This document shows, one piece after another, positions 37,916 to 46,419 of a stretch of DNA of 64,000 nt (position 1 is its first letter; each line of letters starts with the position of its first letter). The translations under genes were made by a program, and so were the position numbers. The stretch covers positions 1 through 64,000 of the forward strand of contig NZ_BDBB01000046.1 of assembly GCF_001612765.1 (NCBI RefSeq), written 5' to 3'. The stretch is from Nocardia arthritidis NBRC 100137 (lineage in GTDB: Bacteria; Actinomycetota; Actinomycetes; Mycobacteriales; Mycobacteriaceae). The notes beneath the pieces are model-generated. The model made no database searches. It was not told where the DNA came from and was given only the letters and a program-made list of their open reading frames with translations.

Positions 37916-40153
37916 TCAGCCGACGCCCGCCGCCGGTCTCCCGACCACCCGCTGCAACGCGCGCAGGTCCGCGTCGAGCGTCCGGTACAGCCAGTAGACG
38001 GCGACGAACGCGAGTCCGCCGACAGCGCACAAACCCAGGACCGAATCGCGCACCAGCGGAAGTTCCTCGGGTTCGAGAAGGCTGAATCCGGCCAGCACCC
38101 CCACCAGCGGCACGGATGCCGTGACCGCGAGATAGACCATGGTTCTTCGACGCAGCGCGCGTATATGGCCGGAGTCGTCCACCGTCGTGCGGGTGTAGCG
38201 CAGATAGATCGGATAGACGCAGCGGACGATGTAGAACGTCGACAGGAAGAACGTATAGGCCACGGAGATGACGCCCGCCATGAAGACGGTCATCGCCGCG
38301 TGAATCACCAGCCGCGCCGGAAGGTCGGTCAACCAGAGACACAGGAACACCCCGGTCACGGTCGCCGTCATCCCGGTCTGGAAGGTGTTCAGCGCACACA
38401 TGTCGCCCCAGAACAGGGTCCGCGACCGCACCCGCGCGAGCAGTGCCTCGTCGTAACGTCTGCCCGCACGCAAGCCGCGAGGAACCGCGAGCACATGACG
38501 GGACATGTACGCGTAGATGAGGATGGACAGCGGGCCTGCGATGAGAACGAAAACGTAGACGCCCATGTTGAGCTGCCTATTGGTGGCATCGGACAGGCGC
38601 TCTCTGATCAACTCCTGCACGTGCACCGCCATATAGACCGTGGCCAGGCCGACACCGACCAGCGAAGACAGCCACAAGACGGGGGTGGGCCTGCGCGAAA
38701 GTCGTACGCGCCAGCTGTCCGGGGGCGGATAGACGAGATCGCGGGCCCTCTGCTCCAGGCATAAGTCGAGCTGTTGCGCCAATTCCGAACCGGAAGAGTA
38801 GCGGTCAGCGCGGTCGGGCGACAGGCACTTCAGCAGCACGCGGCGCAGCGCCACGGGGCAATCCGGCGGCAGCTCCGACAGGAACGCCGGCTCCACGGGT
38901 CTGCGCCGCAGTTCGATCATGTGGGCAAGCGACGTCTGCGACTCACCCGCGGACATTTCGTCCGCGAAGGGGCGGCGCCCGGTGAGCAACTCCCACAGCA
39001 TGACCGCCAGCGCGAAGATGTCACTGCGCGTATCCAGTTCCCCGGCGGTCGCCGGGAGGTCGGGATGGCAGGCTTCCAGCTGTTCGGGCGACATGTAGGC
39101 CAGCGATCCGCCGAAGTACGCCAGGGGGCTGGTGCCCGTAACGCGTTTGCTGAAGCTGACGTTGAAGTCGGCCAGCTTCGGGCTTCCCTCGGCGCTCAGC
39201 AGCACGTTCGCGGGTTTGATGTCGCGGTGCAGCACCCCTCGTTCGGACGCGTGCTGCAGGGCGTCCGCGAGTCGGCGGCCCAGCCAGGCGACGGTCTCCG
39301 GCCAGGTCAGAGCGGCGATCCGGGTCCGCACGGCTGATTCGGTGGGCCGGACCTCGCCCTTGTCGGCGAGTACCTTGTCGATGGCATCGAGCAGCAGTCG
39401 GCCGCCGCGCCGCTCCCGGGGCGTCGCGCGCGACAAGCGCAGCACGTCGAGCAGTGTTCCTCCGGGCAGATACTGCATGTAAAGCAGCTTCAGCTCGCCG
39501 TCGGCGATGAGTCGCTGGTCGAAGATGCGCACGATGTATTCGTGATCCAGCTGGGCGAGCGTCTGCGGCTCGTTGCCGTGGTTGTGCGAGATCTTGACCG
39601 CGACCAGTCGCTGCATCGACTGCTGGCGCGCGAGGTACACCTGGGCGAACGCACCGGCCCCGATCCGCATCAGGAGGTCGAAATCGTCGACCCGGTCGCC
39701 GACGTCGATGGCGTCGAGGGCGACCTGGGCGCTCGGGCGAGCGATCATCGTGCTGCGGTAGTCGCTGGTGAGCCGATCGAGTTCCGGACCGGCCGCCGTG
39801 GCGGTGCCGGTGGCGGTCAGGTCGGCGGCATCGCTTCCGAGGTCGCTGCGGCGCATGGCGTGGAATTCCTCGTAGACCAGATCGGCCGGGAACGGACCGT
39901 TTCGCAACTCGGGGAATTCCGCCCGGTAGTCGATCAGCCGCTTGGGGAGGTGGTAGCGAACCCAGCGGTACTCGAGGTCGACCTTGATCAATTCGATCAA
40001 TATCGTGTGACGCTCGGCTTGCGCACGGGGCAGGTAGGCGGACAGGTCGGGTGGGGAGCCGGATGCCCAAGCCTCCGAGAACCGCGCCACGACGGCGGCG
40101 AGCGCCGCGCGGGTTCGTTCGGCTGAATCGACCAGGTCGATCGGCTCACGCAT
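37916..40153 (-). CDS. Membrane Ser/Thr protein kinase of planctomycete-like architecture
   Basis: A 745-aa protein. Residues 48–82 contain ILIELIKVDLEYRWVRYHLP and DYRAEFPEL, a pre-kinase segment common in planctomycete and myxobacterial kinases. The kinase domain (about 158–475) has IGAGAFAQV (164–172), Lys187, His309-Arg310-Asp311 and Asn316, so phosphotransfer is possible, but DFG is DFN (329–331). APE is SPE. The C-terminal 240 residues hold about six membrane helices instead of a sensor domain. The ATG is at 40153; no clear ribosome site. It differs from the one-helix PknA/PknB type usual here, and no target can be named. Confidence 0.88.
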   Translation of the reverse strand: MREPIDLVDSAERTRAALAAVVARFSEAWASGSPPDLSAYLPRAQAERHTILIELIKVDLEYRWVRYHLPKRLIDYRAEFPELRNGPFPADLVYEEFHAMRRSDLGSDAADLTATGTATAAGPELDRLTSDYRSTMIARPSAQVALDAIDVGDRVDDFDLLMRIGAGAFAQVYLARQQSMQRLVAVKISHNHGNEPQTLAQLDHEYIVRIFDQRLIADGELKLLYMQYLPGGTLLDVLRLSRATPRERRGGRLLLDAIDKVLADKGEVRPTESAVRTRIAALTWPETVAWLGRRLADALQHASERGVLHRDIKPANVLLSAEGSPKLADFNVSFSKRVTGTSPLAYFGGSLAYMSPEQLEACHPDLPATAGELDTRSDIFALAVMLWELLTGRRPFADEMSAGESQTSLAHMIELRRRPVEPAFLSELPPDCPVALRRVLLKCLSPDRADRYSSGSELAQQLDLCLEQRARDLVYPPPDSWRVRLSRRPTPVLWLSSLVGVGLATVYMAVHVQELIRERLSDATNRQLNMGVYVFVLIAGPLSILIYAYMSRHVLAVPRGLRAGRRYDEALLARVRSRTLFWGDMCALNTFQTGMTATVTGVFLCLWLTDLPARLVIHAAMTVFMAGVISVAYTFFLSTFYIVRCVYPIYLRYTRTTVDDSGHIRALRRRTMVYLAVTASVPLVGVLAGFSLLEPEELPLVRDSVLGLCAVGGLAFVAVYWLYRTLDADLRALQRVVGRPAAGVG

Positions 40154-40543
40154 CGGTAGCCCGAAATCAGCCGTGGTCGTTCACCCGGCCGCGAAGCGCG
40201 CGGAGACCTTGCGTCGCAGTTGTCCCACATCGCCTCCTTGCTACCGAACCTCCCTGCTCACAGGGTATCGCTCCGAGCCGGAGGCGGGGACCCCATCCAT
40301 CCGGCAGTGTTCTTCGCAAGAAATTCGCCAGTGCCTCAGCTCGCGCTCCCCCCAAGGTCGGCGGCCCGCACCGCGCGGAAATCCGCCGCTTTGTATTCGG
40401 CTCGGGATGACACCTCGGAAACGGTGCTTCCGGTCGGCGAAGGTCTTAGGTCCTCGTCATCGGGGGCCACCGACCCCGGCGCTGCGAGCGGTCGGCTGCG
40501 AACGTGAAAGCCGACCCCGCCGGAGCCGAGAATCGGAGACCAG
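40154..40543. other. 390-bp gap with usp promoter
   Basis: Divergent promoter region of the kinase and universal stress genes. It holds a DosR-like box at 40441. Several arginine-rich frames cross it, none with a ribosome site, so I see no gene. Confidence 0.4.
40441..40454. promoter_or_regulatory. DosR-like box upstream of usp
   Basis: AGGTCTTAGGTCCT (AGGACCTAAGACCT on the other strand) matches 11 of 14 positions of the dormancy regulator motif GGGACTWWAGTCCC as I recall it. It lies 90 bases before a tandem universal stress gene, a typical DosR target. Confidence 0.4.
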
Positions 40544-41428
40544 ATGAGCGCACCCGCCGACTTCCAGTCGATCGTCGTCGGAATAGATGGCAGCCCCACC
40601 GCGGTGGGCGCGGCACGCTGGGCCGGAGCCATCGCGAGCCGACAGCATGCCACGCTGGTGCTGCTCGCTGTCGTTCCCGCGCTCGATTACCCGCTGACGT
40701 CCTCCGCCCTGGCCGAGGTCAACCTGCGCCCCGAACTCCGCGCGGCCGCGAAGCAGAAGGTCCAGGAGGCGTTCGACGCCGTGCGTGCCGAGCAGCCGGA
40801 CGTGGAGATCCGGCGGATCGTCGAAGACGGCACTCCGGCGCGCGAGTTGATCGCGCACAGCGCGGGTGCGCGCATGGTCGTCGTCGCGGCCAAATCACAA
40901 GACCGGCTCTCCACACTGCTGCTCGGTTCCACCGCGCTCACGGTCGCGAACAAGGCGGGCTGCCCGGTGACGGTGTGGCGGGGCAGGCTCGACCGGCCAC
41001 TGCCGGACAAGCGGCCCGTGCTCGTCGGCGTCGACGGGAGCCCGGGTGGTGACGCCGCGATCGGCGAGGCGTTCGAACTCGCCTCCACCCTGGGTGTCGA
41101 CGTGATCGCCTTGCACGCGTGGAACGACCCGGATCTGCTGCAGTGGACTCCGGTGCCCGACGCGTGGGAGACGCTGGCCCAGCAGGAGGAGGAATTGCTG
41201 TCCGAGCGCATGGCCGGATGGAACGAGAAGTACCCGGACGTCACCGTCACCAAGGTAATCCGGAAGAACACACCCGTGGAAGCGCTGCTCGAGCACGCCG
41301 AGAACGCGCAACTGGTCCTGACCGGCAGTCGCGGGCACAACCGGCTCACCGGCCTCCTGCTCGGATCGACGAGCCAGAATCTGCTGCACAACGCGCAGGT
41401 CCCCGTGGTGATCTGCCGTGAGCGGTAG
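40544..41428 (+). CDS. Universal stress protein, tandem Usp domains
   Basis: A 294-aa protein of two Usp domains. Domain 1 (9–146) starts SIVVGIDGSPTA and ends LLGSTALTVANKAGCPV; domain 2 (156–292) starts VLVGVDGSPGG and ends GSRGHNRLTGLLLGSTSQN, both with the ATP-binding G-x2-G-x9-G-S pattern. Such proteins bind ATP and rise under hypoxia or stationary phase in mycobacteria. ATG at 40544 follows CGGAGACCAG. The DosR-like box upstream fits. Confidence 0.94.
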   Translation: MSAPADFQSIVVGIDGSPTAVGAARWAGAIASRQHATLVLLAVVPALDYPLTSSALAEVNLRPELRAAAKQKVQEAFDAVRAEQPDVEIRRIVEDGTPARELIAHSAGARMVVVAAKSQDRLSTLLLGSTALTVANKAGCPVTVWRGRLDRPLPDKRPVLVGVDGSPGGDAAIGEAFELASTLGVDVIALHAWNDPDLLQWTPVPDAWETLAQQEEELLSERMAGWNEKYPDVTVTKVIRKNTPVEALLEHAENAQLVLTGSRGHNRLTGLLLGSTSQNLLHNAQVPVVICRER

Positions 41429-41696
41429 GACGGTGGGCGGCGGCGCCCGCCCGGTGCTGCGCGGGTCGCCTTCCGAACACCGCTACGACGTGGACCTCGC
41501 GCCGCTGAGCCCCGTCGCGGAGATCCTGGGCTTGGCGATGGTGGTCGCGGCGCTGGCCACCTCGACCAAGATTCCCGGCTGGGTGGCGGACTACGGCATC
41601 ATGGTCATCGTCGCCGCCGTCCTCTATCTCGCCGTGGCGATCGGGTTGGTGCGCTGGGGAGCCGAGCACCGGCGCGAGCCTCCCCGCGACACCTGA
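41418..41696 (+). CDS. Small two-helix membrane protein
   Basis: A 92-aa protein whose GTG start overlaps the usp end by 11 bases, so it is cotranscribed. Residues 1–30 are polar; two membrane helices lie near 34–51 and 59–80, followed by a charged tail (AEHRREPPRD). I do not recognise it. Coupling to a stress protein suggests a stress-related membrane role, which is only inference. Confidence 0.6.
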   Translation: MSGRTVGGGARPVLRGSPSEHRYDVDLAPLSPVAEILGLAMVVAALATSTKIPGWVADYGIMVIVAAVLYLAVAIGLVRWGAEHRREPPRDT

Positions 41697-41708
41697 GTGT
41701 GCGACCGG

Positions 41709-41924
41709 TCATGGCTGCAGGAACAGTCGCTCGTTGGGCAGCCGAGGCAGCCCGGTGGGATCATCGGACAGCACGGTGACCGCGTGGTGGTAGTGCCGGG
41801 CGCGCCACTCCCGCACGAACAGCTCCGCCGCGGTTCGGCAAGCCGCGAATTCCATTCGGATATCGTGGAACTGGATGGACAAGTGGACGTCCGGTTCATC
41901 CGGGCGCGGCGATTCTTGCCGCAC
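41709..41924 (-). CDS. Small hypothetical protein, 71 aa
   Basis: The frame has protein-like composition (VHLSIQFHDIRMEF, RTAAELFVREW, HHAVTVLSDDPTGLP) and a GTG at 41924 directly after GGGGAGGTGACC, a very good ribosome site. The open frame continues upstream but becomes Arg/Gly/Ala noise, because another frame carries the signal there. Two strands, a helix and a strand are suggested. Unknown function. Confidence 0.6.
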   Translation of the reverse strand: MRQESPRPDEPDVHLSIQFHDIRMEFAACRTAAELFVREWRARHYHHAVTVLSDDPTGLPRLPNERLFLQP

Positions 41925-41926
41925 GG

Positions 41927-42082
41927 TCACCTCCCCTGCCGCGCGCGGACGCGAATCGCCGCGACCACGACCGAGCCCGAGGGCCGGAAGGTGTCGCGCG
42001 GGGGTTCGACCCACACCCGGAAACACGGCGACCGGTCGGCGGGCGAGGGCAGCGCGATCTGCGCGCCGCAACGGGTCAGCAC
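41927..42082 (-). CDS. Tiny hypothetical ORF, 51 aa, start uncertain
   Basis: A minus-strand frame ending in a TGA whose bases form part of the next gene's ribosome site. Its codons look real (RCGAQIALPSPADRS, FRVWVEPPRDTFRPSGSVVV) and the coding signal continues upstream to about 42145 without an ATG or GTG start. I give the GTG at 42082; the true start may be non-canonical or lost. Confidence 0.35.
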   Translation of the reverse strand: MLTRCGAQIALPSPADRSPCFRVWVEPPRDTFRPSGSVVVAAIRVRARQGR

Positions 42083-42242
42083 CCACCGAGCGAGCGCGAA
42101 CGGCGCTCCATCGCGGATGGCCGCGCCCGGCTGAGTGCCGGAACAGCTTGGCGGGCCGCGAATCTCGCGCTGTCCCGCTGCGGGACACCTGACAGCGCGT
42201 CTAGCATGGGGTTTTCGATCAGCATCCGGCGAGGGAGAGCCG

Positions 42243-43132
42243 ATGCGCGAAGATCAGGGGAAAGACCGAGGCCGGTACATCGGCCGACCAGTGCGTGCTG
42301 TTCGCGCGCGTCGCGGCATCTCTCAGCAAGTTCTGGCCGACCGGATCGGTGTCAGCCGGGGAGCCATCGCCAAATACGAGAACGGTGAGCGGCCTGTCGA
42401 TTCGCGGCGCAGGCTGCACGCGCTCGCGCAAGCACTCGGCGTCGCGGTCGGAGACCTGACCGGAGATAGCCAGGATCGGCTGGACCCGACTTCCGCCGGG
42501 TTCCACGCCGCGGTATCCGACATCGAAACGGTCCTCTGGACGCACGGCAACACCACGGCGGTCGATTCGTGGCGGGGTCCGGACGAACTCACGGCCGCGA
42601 CGAAGTATGCCGCTGAACTGCGGCAAGCATGCGATTACGCGACACGTACGGCATGCTGCATCTGCAAGCCGCTCTCGTCACAGCAGCACTCGGCAGCGAC
42701 CCGGACGACCACTTGAACGAAGCGGACGAGCAAGTTGCTCGACTCCAACACGCCGACTCGGACAACGCCCTCCTGCGCAACTCCACCTTCAACGCGACAA
42801 ACGTGATCCTGTGGCGAATGTCGGCAGCAATGGAACAACGCGAACCAGGCCGAGTCCTCGAGATCGCACCCATCCTCGACCCGCACACCATCCCCGCCGA
42901 AGGCCGCCGTGCCCAATACTTCGTCGAAATCGGCCGCGCACACGCCCTGCGCCGCGACTACCGAAACTCCCTGCATGCCCTCCTGCGCGCCGAACACATC
43001 GCCCCGCAACAGGTCCGAGGCATGAGCCATGTCCGGGAACTCGTCGGTCACATGATGCGCACCGCCCGCCGCGACCTCACCAGCGGCGACCTCGGCCGCC
43101 TCGCCAAACGCGTCGGCGCCGTCCCCGCATGA
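42243..43132 (+). pseudogene. XRE-family regulator split by a frameshift
   Basis: The first frame (ATG 42243, behind GAGGGAGAGCCG) codes for an XRE HTH: RAVRARRGISQQVLADRIGV then SRGAIAKYENGERPVD, and then a linker domain, but reads into nonsense after about 42640 and stops at 42716. From about 42629 the -1 frame continues with a helical TPR-like domain (MLHLQAALVTAALG, GRAHALRRDYRNSLHALLRA) to a stop at 43132. Together they form the standard actinobacterial XRE-plus-TPR regulator of about 295 aa. No slippery heptamer is present, so this is a broken gene or a sequencing slip; two coupled genes are less likely. Confidence 0.7.
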
Positions 43133-43233
43133 GCCCTCACGCGCCGCTCCGACCCGGCGCGGCATGATCGACGAGGTGGGTCCGACCGGCGTACATCCAG
43201 GCAAATCCGTTGCCGCACAGTCTTCGGAGGTCG

Positions 43234-43476
43234 ATGTCGAGATCGAGCCGATCCCACAGGGGGGATTCACCTGCCGCGCCACAGCGGTCCATCTACGAAC
43301 CTGACCTCGCGATCGCCTCGGCCATGGCCACGGTCGCCGCTGCCGCGATGCGAGACGCCGGGCAGGTGGGCGCGGCGGGAGCCCAGCGGGTGCGGGCCGA
43401 CCTCCGCGCGCGTCGGTGGCGTGACACCACGAATTGGTGGACGCCAATGGAAATCCCGTGCTGTACGCCCTGGTGA
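43234..43476 (+). CDS. Small hypothetical protein between XRE and flavoprotein genes
   Basis: An 80-aa frame with an ATG preceded by TTCGGAGGTCG. It has a basic, Ser/Arg-rich start, an Ala-rich helix (LAIASAMATVAAAAMRDAG) and RARRWRDTTNWW near the end. It overlaps the flavoprotein start by 19 bases. I do not recognise it; the frame could be chance, but the ribosome site and overlap support a gene. Confidence 0.45.
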   Translation: MSRSSRSHRGDSPAAPQRSIYEPDLAIASAMATVAAAAMRDAGQVGAAGAQRVRADLRARRWRDTTNWWTPMEIPCCTPW

Positions 43477-44006
43477 CCGGCTCGCCCGCCGCACGCGACG
43501 TCGGCAAGTTGATCGCCCTGGCCCAGGCGGACGGCTGGGTGGTCTGCGTGATCGCCTCCCCCTCGGGGACCCGATTCATCGACGCCGACGCGCTCGCGGC
43601 GCAGACCGGTTATCGCGTGCGCAGCGAATACAAGGAGCCCGGTACGCCGGATGTGCTGCCGCCCGCCGACGCCCTCATCGCCGCTCCGCTCACCGGCAAC
43701 TCGATCGCGAAATGGGCCGCGGGGATCTCCGATACGCTGCTGCTCGGCCTGCTGGTCGAAGGACTCGGCAAAGGGCTGCCGATCGTGGGTGTGCCTTACT
43801 CGAACCGTGCGCAGATCAGCTTCCCGGCGATTCAGGAGGGGCTGCGCAAACTCTCAGAGTGGGGCGTCACCATCGTGATCGGCGAAGGCGAGCCGCACGA
43901 ACGGGGCACCGGCGAGGCGGGCTTGCCCCTCTTCCCGTGGCAGACAGCATGGAAAGCGCTCCTCGAGCATCCGCGCCGGGACGATTCCGAGCGAGCGACG
44001 AGCTGA
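43458..44006 (+). CDS. Flavoprotein (phosphopantothenoylcysteine decarboxylase-like)
   Basis: A 182-aa HFCD-type flavoprotein. It starts LYALVTGSPAARDVGKLIAL, then VVCVIASPSGTRFID, SEYKEPGTPDVLPPADALIA, and APLTGNSIAKWAAGISDTLL, which carry FMN-binding and trimer contacts. The family removes carboxyl groups from cysteine-derived substrates, but this short actinobacterial version is usually found beside XRE regulators and its substrate is not known. The GTG at 43458 follows TGGAAATCCC; a GTG at 43437 is possible. Confidence 0.8.
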   Translation: MLYALVTGSPAARDVGKLIALAQADGWVVCVIASPSGTRFIDADALAAQTGYRVRSEYKEPGTPDVLPPADALIAAPLTGNSIAKWAAGISDTLLLGLLVEGLGKGLPIVGVPYSNRAQISFPAIQEGLRKLSEWGVTIVIGEGEPHERGTGEAGLPLFPWQTAWKALLEHPRRDDSERATS

Positions 44007-44192
44007 CGATCGAGCTACCCAGTCCTCGGCATCGACTCGGCTGGTATCGACCTGTCCGCCTGCCGTGAAATTCGGCTGGGGCAGAGTAGCTTCAGGTCGC
44101 CGAAGCGGCGGTACCGCCATCATCGCGACCCGAAACGTCCGTGTCGTCAGCGGGCAGCCACGATGTCTTCGCGATCCGAACAGGCGATGCTC

Positions 44193-44996
44193 TCAGCCGA
44201 CGGAGGCGCGCGGCCCGATCCACTGGTCGAACAGCCGATCCACCGCGCCGGCCGCCAGCTGGGTCGCCAAGTAGGCGTCCACCATGGCCGACAGGACCGG
44301 AGCGTTCCGCCGCACCAGCAGCACCTTCCCGAAGGAGTCGAACGGCGCTTCGGGATGCAGCACTTGCAGGTCCGGGTGCTGCCGCACGCGGTAGCGGCCC
44401 TCGACGGAATCGGTGACGAACACATCGGCGCGGCCCTGTTCGATCTCGCCGAAGATCGTCAGATTGTCCGGCCACAGGGTGAGCTGCGCGTCGGGGAAGT
44501 TCTTGCGCGCGAATTCCTCGTTCGTCCCACCCCGATTGGCGATCACGCGAACACCGGGGCGGTTGATCTCCGCGACGGTCGAGTAAGCCGCGCCGTTCGA
44601 GCGATGGGTGATCGGAGCCTTGCCGTCGGTGCCGTAGGTGATCGAGAAGTCGGCGAACGCGCGGCGCGACGGCAGGTCGGAGATGCCCCCGACCGCGAGA
44701 TCGCAGTTCCGCTCGGCGAAGTCCGTCTTCAGCGTCGCCCAGGTCACGGGCACGAACTCGATCGGACGGCCGAGCAGGGAGGCGAATCCCCGCGCGAGGT
44801 CGACGTCCACACCGCGGTAGCCGCCCGCGTCATCCCTGATCGAGTACGGCGGATAGTCGCCGGGCGTGCAGGCGCGCAGCACGTTCGGAGTCTCCGGCGG
44901 CTGCGCGGCCGCCGGAATCGCCGCTGCGGCAAGCGCTGCGCACACGGCGGCCAGCGTCGCGCCGACACGGCCGGGCAGCGTCACTCGGCTACGCAC
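44193..44996 (-). CDS. Secreted PheC-like cyclohexadienyl dehydratase / solute-binding fold
   Basis: A 267-aa protein with a Sec signal peptide (1–32, ending AAAQ) and a type-3 solute-binding fold. Several motifs agree with periplasmic PheC: LRACTPGDYPPYS, GVDVDLARGFA, CDLAVGGIS, RVIANRGGTNEEFAR, PDNLTIFGEIEQGRADV and HPEAPFDSFGK. PheC turns prephenate or arogenate into phenylpyruvate or phenylalanine outside the cytoplasm. A transport binding protein is the alternative, but no ABC permease genes are adjacent. GTG at 44996, 3 bases after the preceding gene, so the two are coupled. Confidence 0.75.
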   Translation of the reverse strand: MRSRVTLPGRVGATLAAVCAALAAAAIPAAAQPPETPNVLRACTPGDYPPYSIRDDAGGYRGVDVDLARGFASLLGRPIEFVPVTWATLKTDFAERNCDLAVGGISDLPSRRAFADFSITYGTDGKAPITHRSNGAAYSTVAEINRPGVRVIANRGGTNEEFARKNFPDAQLTLWPDNLTIFGEIEQGRADVFVTDSVEGRYRVRQHPDLQVLHPEAPFDSFGKVLLVRRNAPVLSAMVDAYLATQLAAGAVDRLFDQWIGPRASVG

Positions 44997-44999
44997 CGA

Positions 45000-45350
45000 T
45001 CACTTCTCGTTGCGCGCCTTGGGGAAGCGGGCCTGCTTGGCGACCCAGCCCGCCATCTTGGCCCAGTGGCCCTTGCGCGGAGTGACGATCGAGCTGAGTT
45101 CGCGATCCCACTCGTCCGCCTCGGTGAGTCCGTCGATGGTGTCGATCAATGCCTTGGCGGTGTCCAGGTCCGGGACGACCCGGTCGCCGAGGATGCCGTC
45201 GGAGCCGACCAGGGTGACGCGGACGCCCGCGCGGCCGATGGGCTGGAGCACGGCCGTGGCGGATCCGCCGTGGTCGGCGACGAATCCCTTGACGGACTCC
45301 ACGAGGGCGCTCGACAGCTTCGCCCGCGCCGTGGCGGTTCGAGTACTCAT
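45000..45350 (-). CDS. Conserved hypothetical protein at the Rv1455 position
   Basis: A 116-aa protein, probably cytoplasmic. It has a helical first third (ARAKLSSALVESVKGFVADHG), a beta-rich middle (GVRVTLVGSDGILGDRVVPD) and a basic tail. It is divergent from qor, as Rv1455 is in M. tuberculosis. The ATG at 45350 lies 7 bases after TAAACT (minus strand, 45358–45363), which points to a leaderless message. Function unknown. Confidence 0.75.
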   Translation of the reverse strand: MSTRTATARAKLSSALVESVKGFVADHGGSATAVLQPIGRAGVRVTLVGSDGILGDRVVPDLDTAKALIDTIDGLTEADEWDRELSSIVTPRKGHWAKMAGWVAKQARFPKARNEK

Positions 45351-45411
45351 GGCACGCAGTTTACCGACCGGTAGGCAGCAGGCCCGTCGGTCGGGTGTAG
45401 AACTGGATCCC

Positions 45412-46377
45412 ATGCGCGCCATTCAGGTTTCCGAACACGGTGGTCCCGAGGTCCTGAAGTACGTCGACGTGCCCGATCCGCGGATCGGACCGGACCAGCT
45501 GCTGGTCGATACGCAGGCGATCGGCGTCAATTTCATCGACACCTATATCCGCACCGGGCGCTACCCGCAGAACGTCCCCTACATCCCGGGCGCCGAGGGC
45601 ACCGGCGTCGTCGCCGAGGTCGGCTCGAACGTGACCGACTTCGCGGTCGGCGACAGGGTGGCGTGGTCGGCCGCGCCGGGCAGTTACGCGCCGAAGGTCG
45701 CGGTGCCCGCCGCCGTCGCCATCCCGGTGCCGGACGGCGTCGATCCGCCGGTGGCCGCGTCGGCGCTGTTGCAGGGCATGACCGCGCACTATCTCATCGA
45801 GTCGATCTACAAGCCCGAGCCCGGGGAGACGGTGCTGGTGCACGCGGGCGCGGGCGGCGTCGGGCTGATCCTCACCCAGCTGCTGGCCGCACGCGGCGTC
45901 CGGGTGATCACCACGGTGTCCACCGACGAGAAGGAGACGTTGTCGAGCGCGGCAGGCGCCGCGGAGGTGCTGCGCTACGGCGACGACCTCGCCGACCGCG
46001 TGCGTGAACTCACCGACGGCGTGGGCGTGGCCGCGGTTTACGACGGAGTCGGTGCGGCGACCTTCGAGGCGAGCCTCGCCGCGTTGCGCGTGCGCGGCAC
46101 GCTCGCCCTGTTCGGGGGCGCGAGCGGCCCGGTGCCGCCGTTCGACCTGCAACGGCTCAGCACGGCAGGTTCGCTGTTCGTCACCCGCCCCACGCTGGCG
46201 CACTTCACCCGCGACCGCGCCGAGCTGACCTGGCGCGCGGGTGACATCCTCGACGCCATCGCCAAGGGCACGCTGAACATTCGGATCGGCGCGACCTACC
46301 CGCTCGCCGCCGCCGAGCGGGCCCACCGCGACCTGGAAGGCCGCAAGACCACCGGTTCCATCGTCCTGCTTCCGTGA
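45412..46377 (+). CDS. qor: NADPH:quinone reductase (zeta-crystallin type)
   Basis: A 321-aa zinc-free MDR oxidoreductase that reduces quinones with NADPH. Motifs: GVNFIDTYIRTGRYP, PGAEGTGVVAEVG, and the nucleotide fold HAGAGGVGLILTQLLAARG near residue 143. ATG at 45412 stands 8 bases after TAGAAC, so the mRNA may be leaderless. Corresponds to Rv1454c (qor). Confidence 0.93.
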   Translation: MRAIQVSEHGGPEVLKYVDVPDPRIGPDQLLVDTQAIGVNFIDTYIRTGRYPQNVPYIPGAEGTGVVAEVGSNVTDFAVGDRVAWSAAPGSYAPKVAVPAAVAIPVPDGVDPPVAASALLQGMTAHYLIESIYKPEPGETVLVHAGAGGVGLILTQLLAARGVRVITTVSTDEKETLSSAAGAAEVLRYGDDLADRVRELTDGVGVAAVYDGVGAATFEASLAALRVRGTLALFGGASGPVPPFDLQRLSTAGSLFVTRPTLAHFTRDRAELTWRAGDILDAIAKGTLNIRIGATYPLAAAERAHRDLEGRKTTGSIVLLP

Positions 46378-46419
46378 GCCGCTGACGGTGGGCGATCCGG
46401 CGGGTCGTCCACCGTCCCC

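Noticed and set aside
37916..38399. Extra minus-strand frame inside the kinase gene end
   Set aside because: Out-of-frame copy of the kinase membrane region; the main frame is complete and has better codon use.
42600..42720. Programmed -1 frameshift in the XRE gene
   Set aside because: No slippery heptamer or downstream hairpin is visible; a mutation or read error is simpler.
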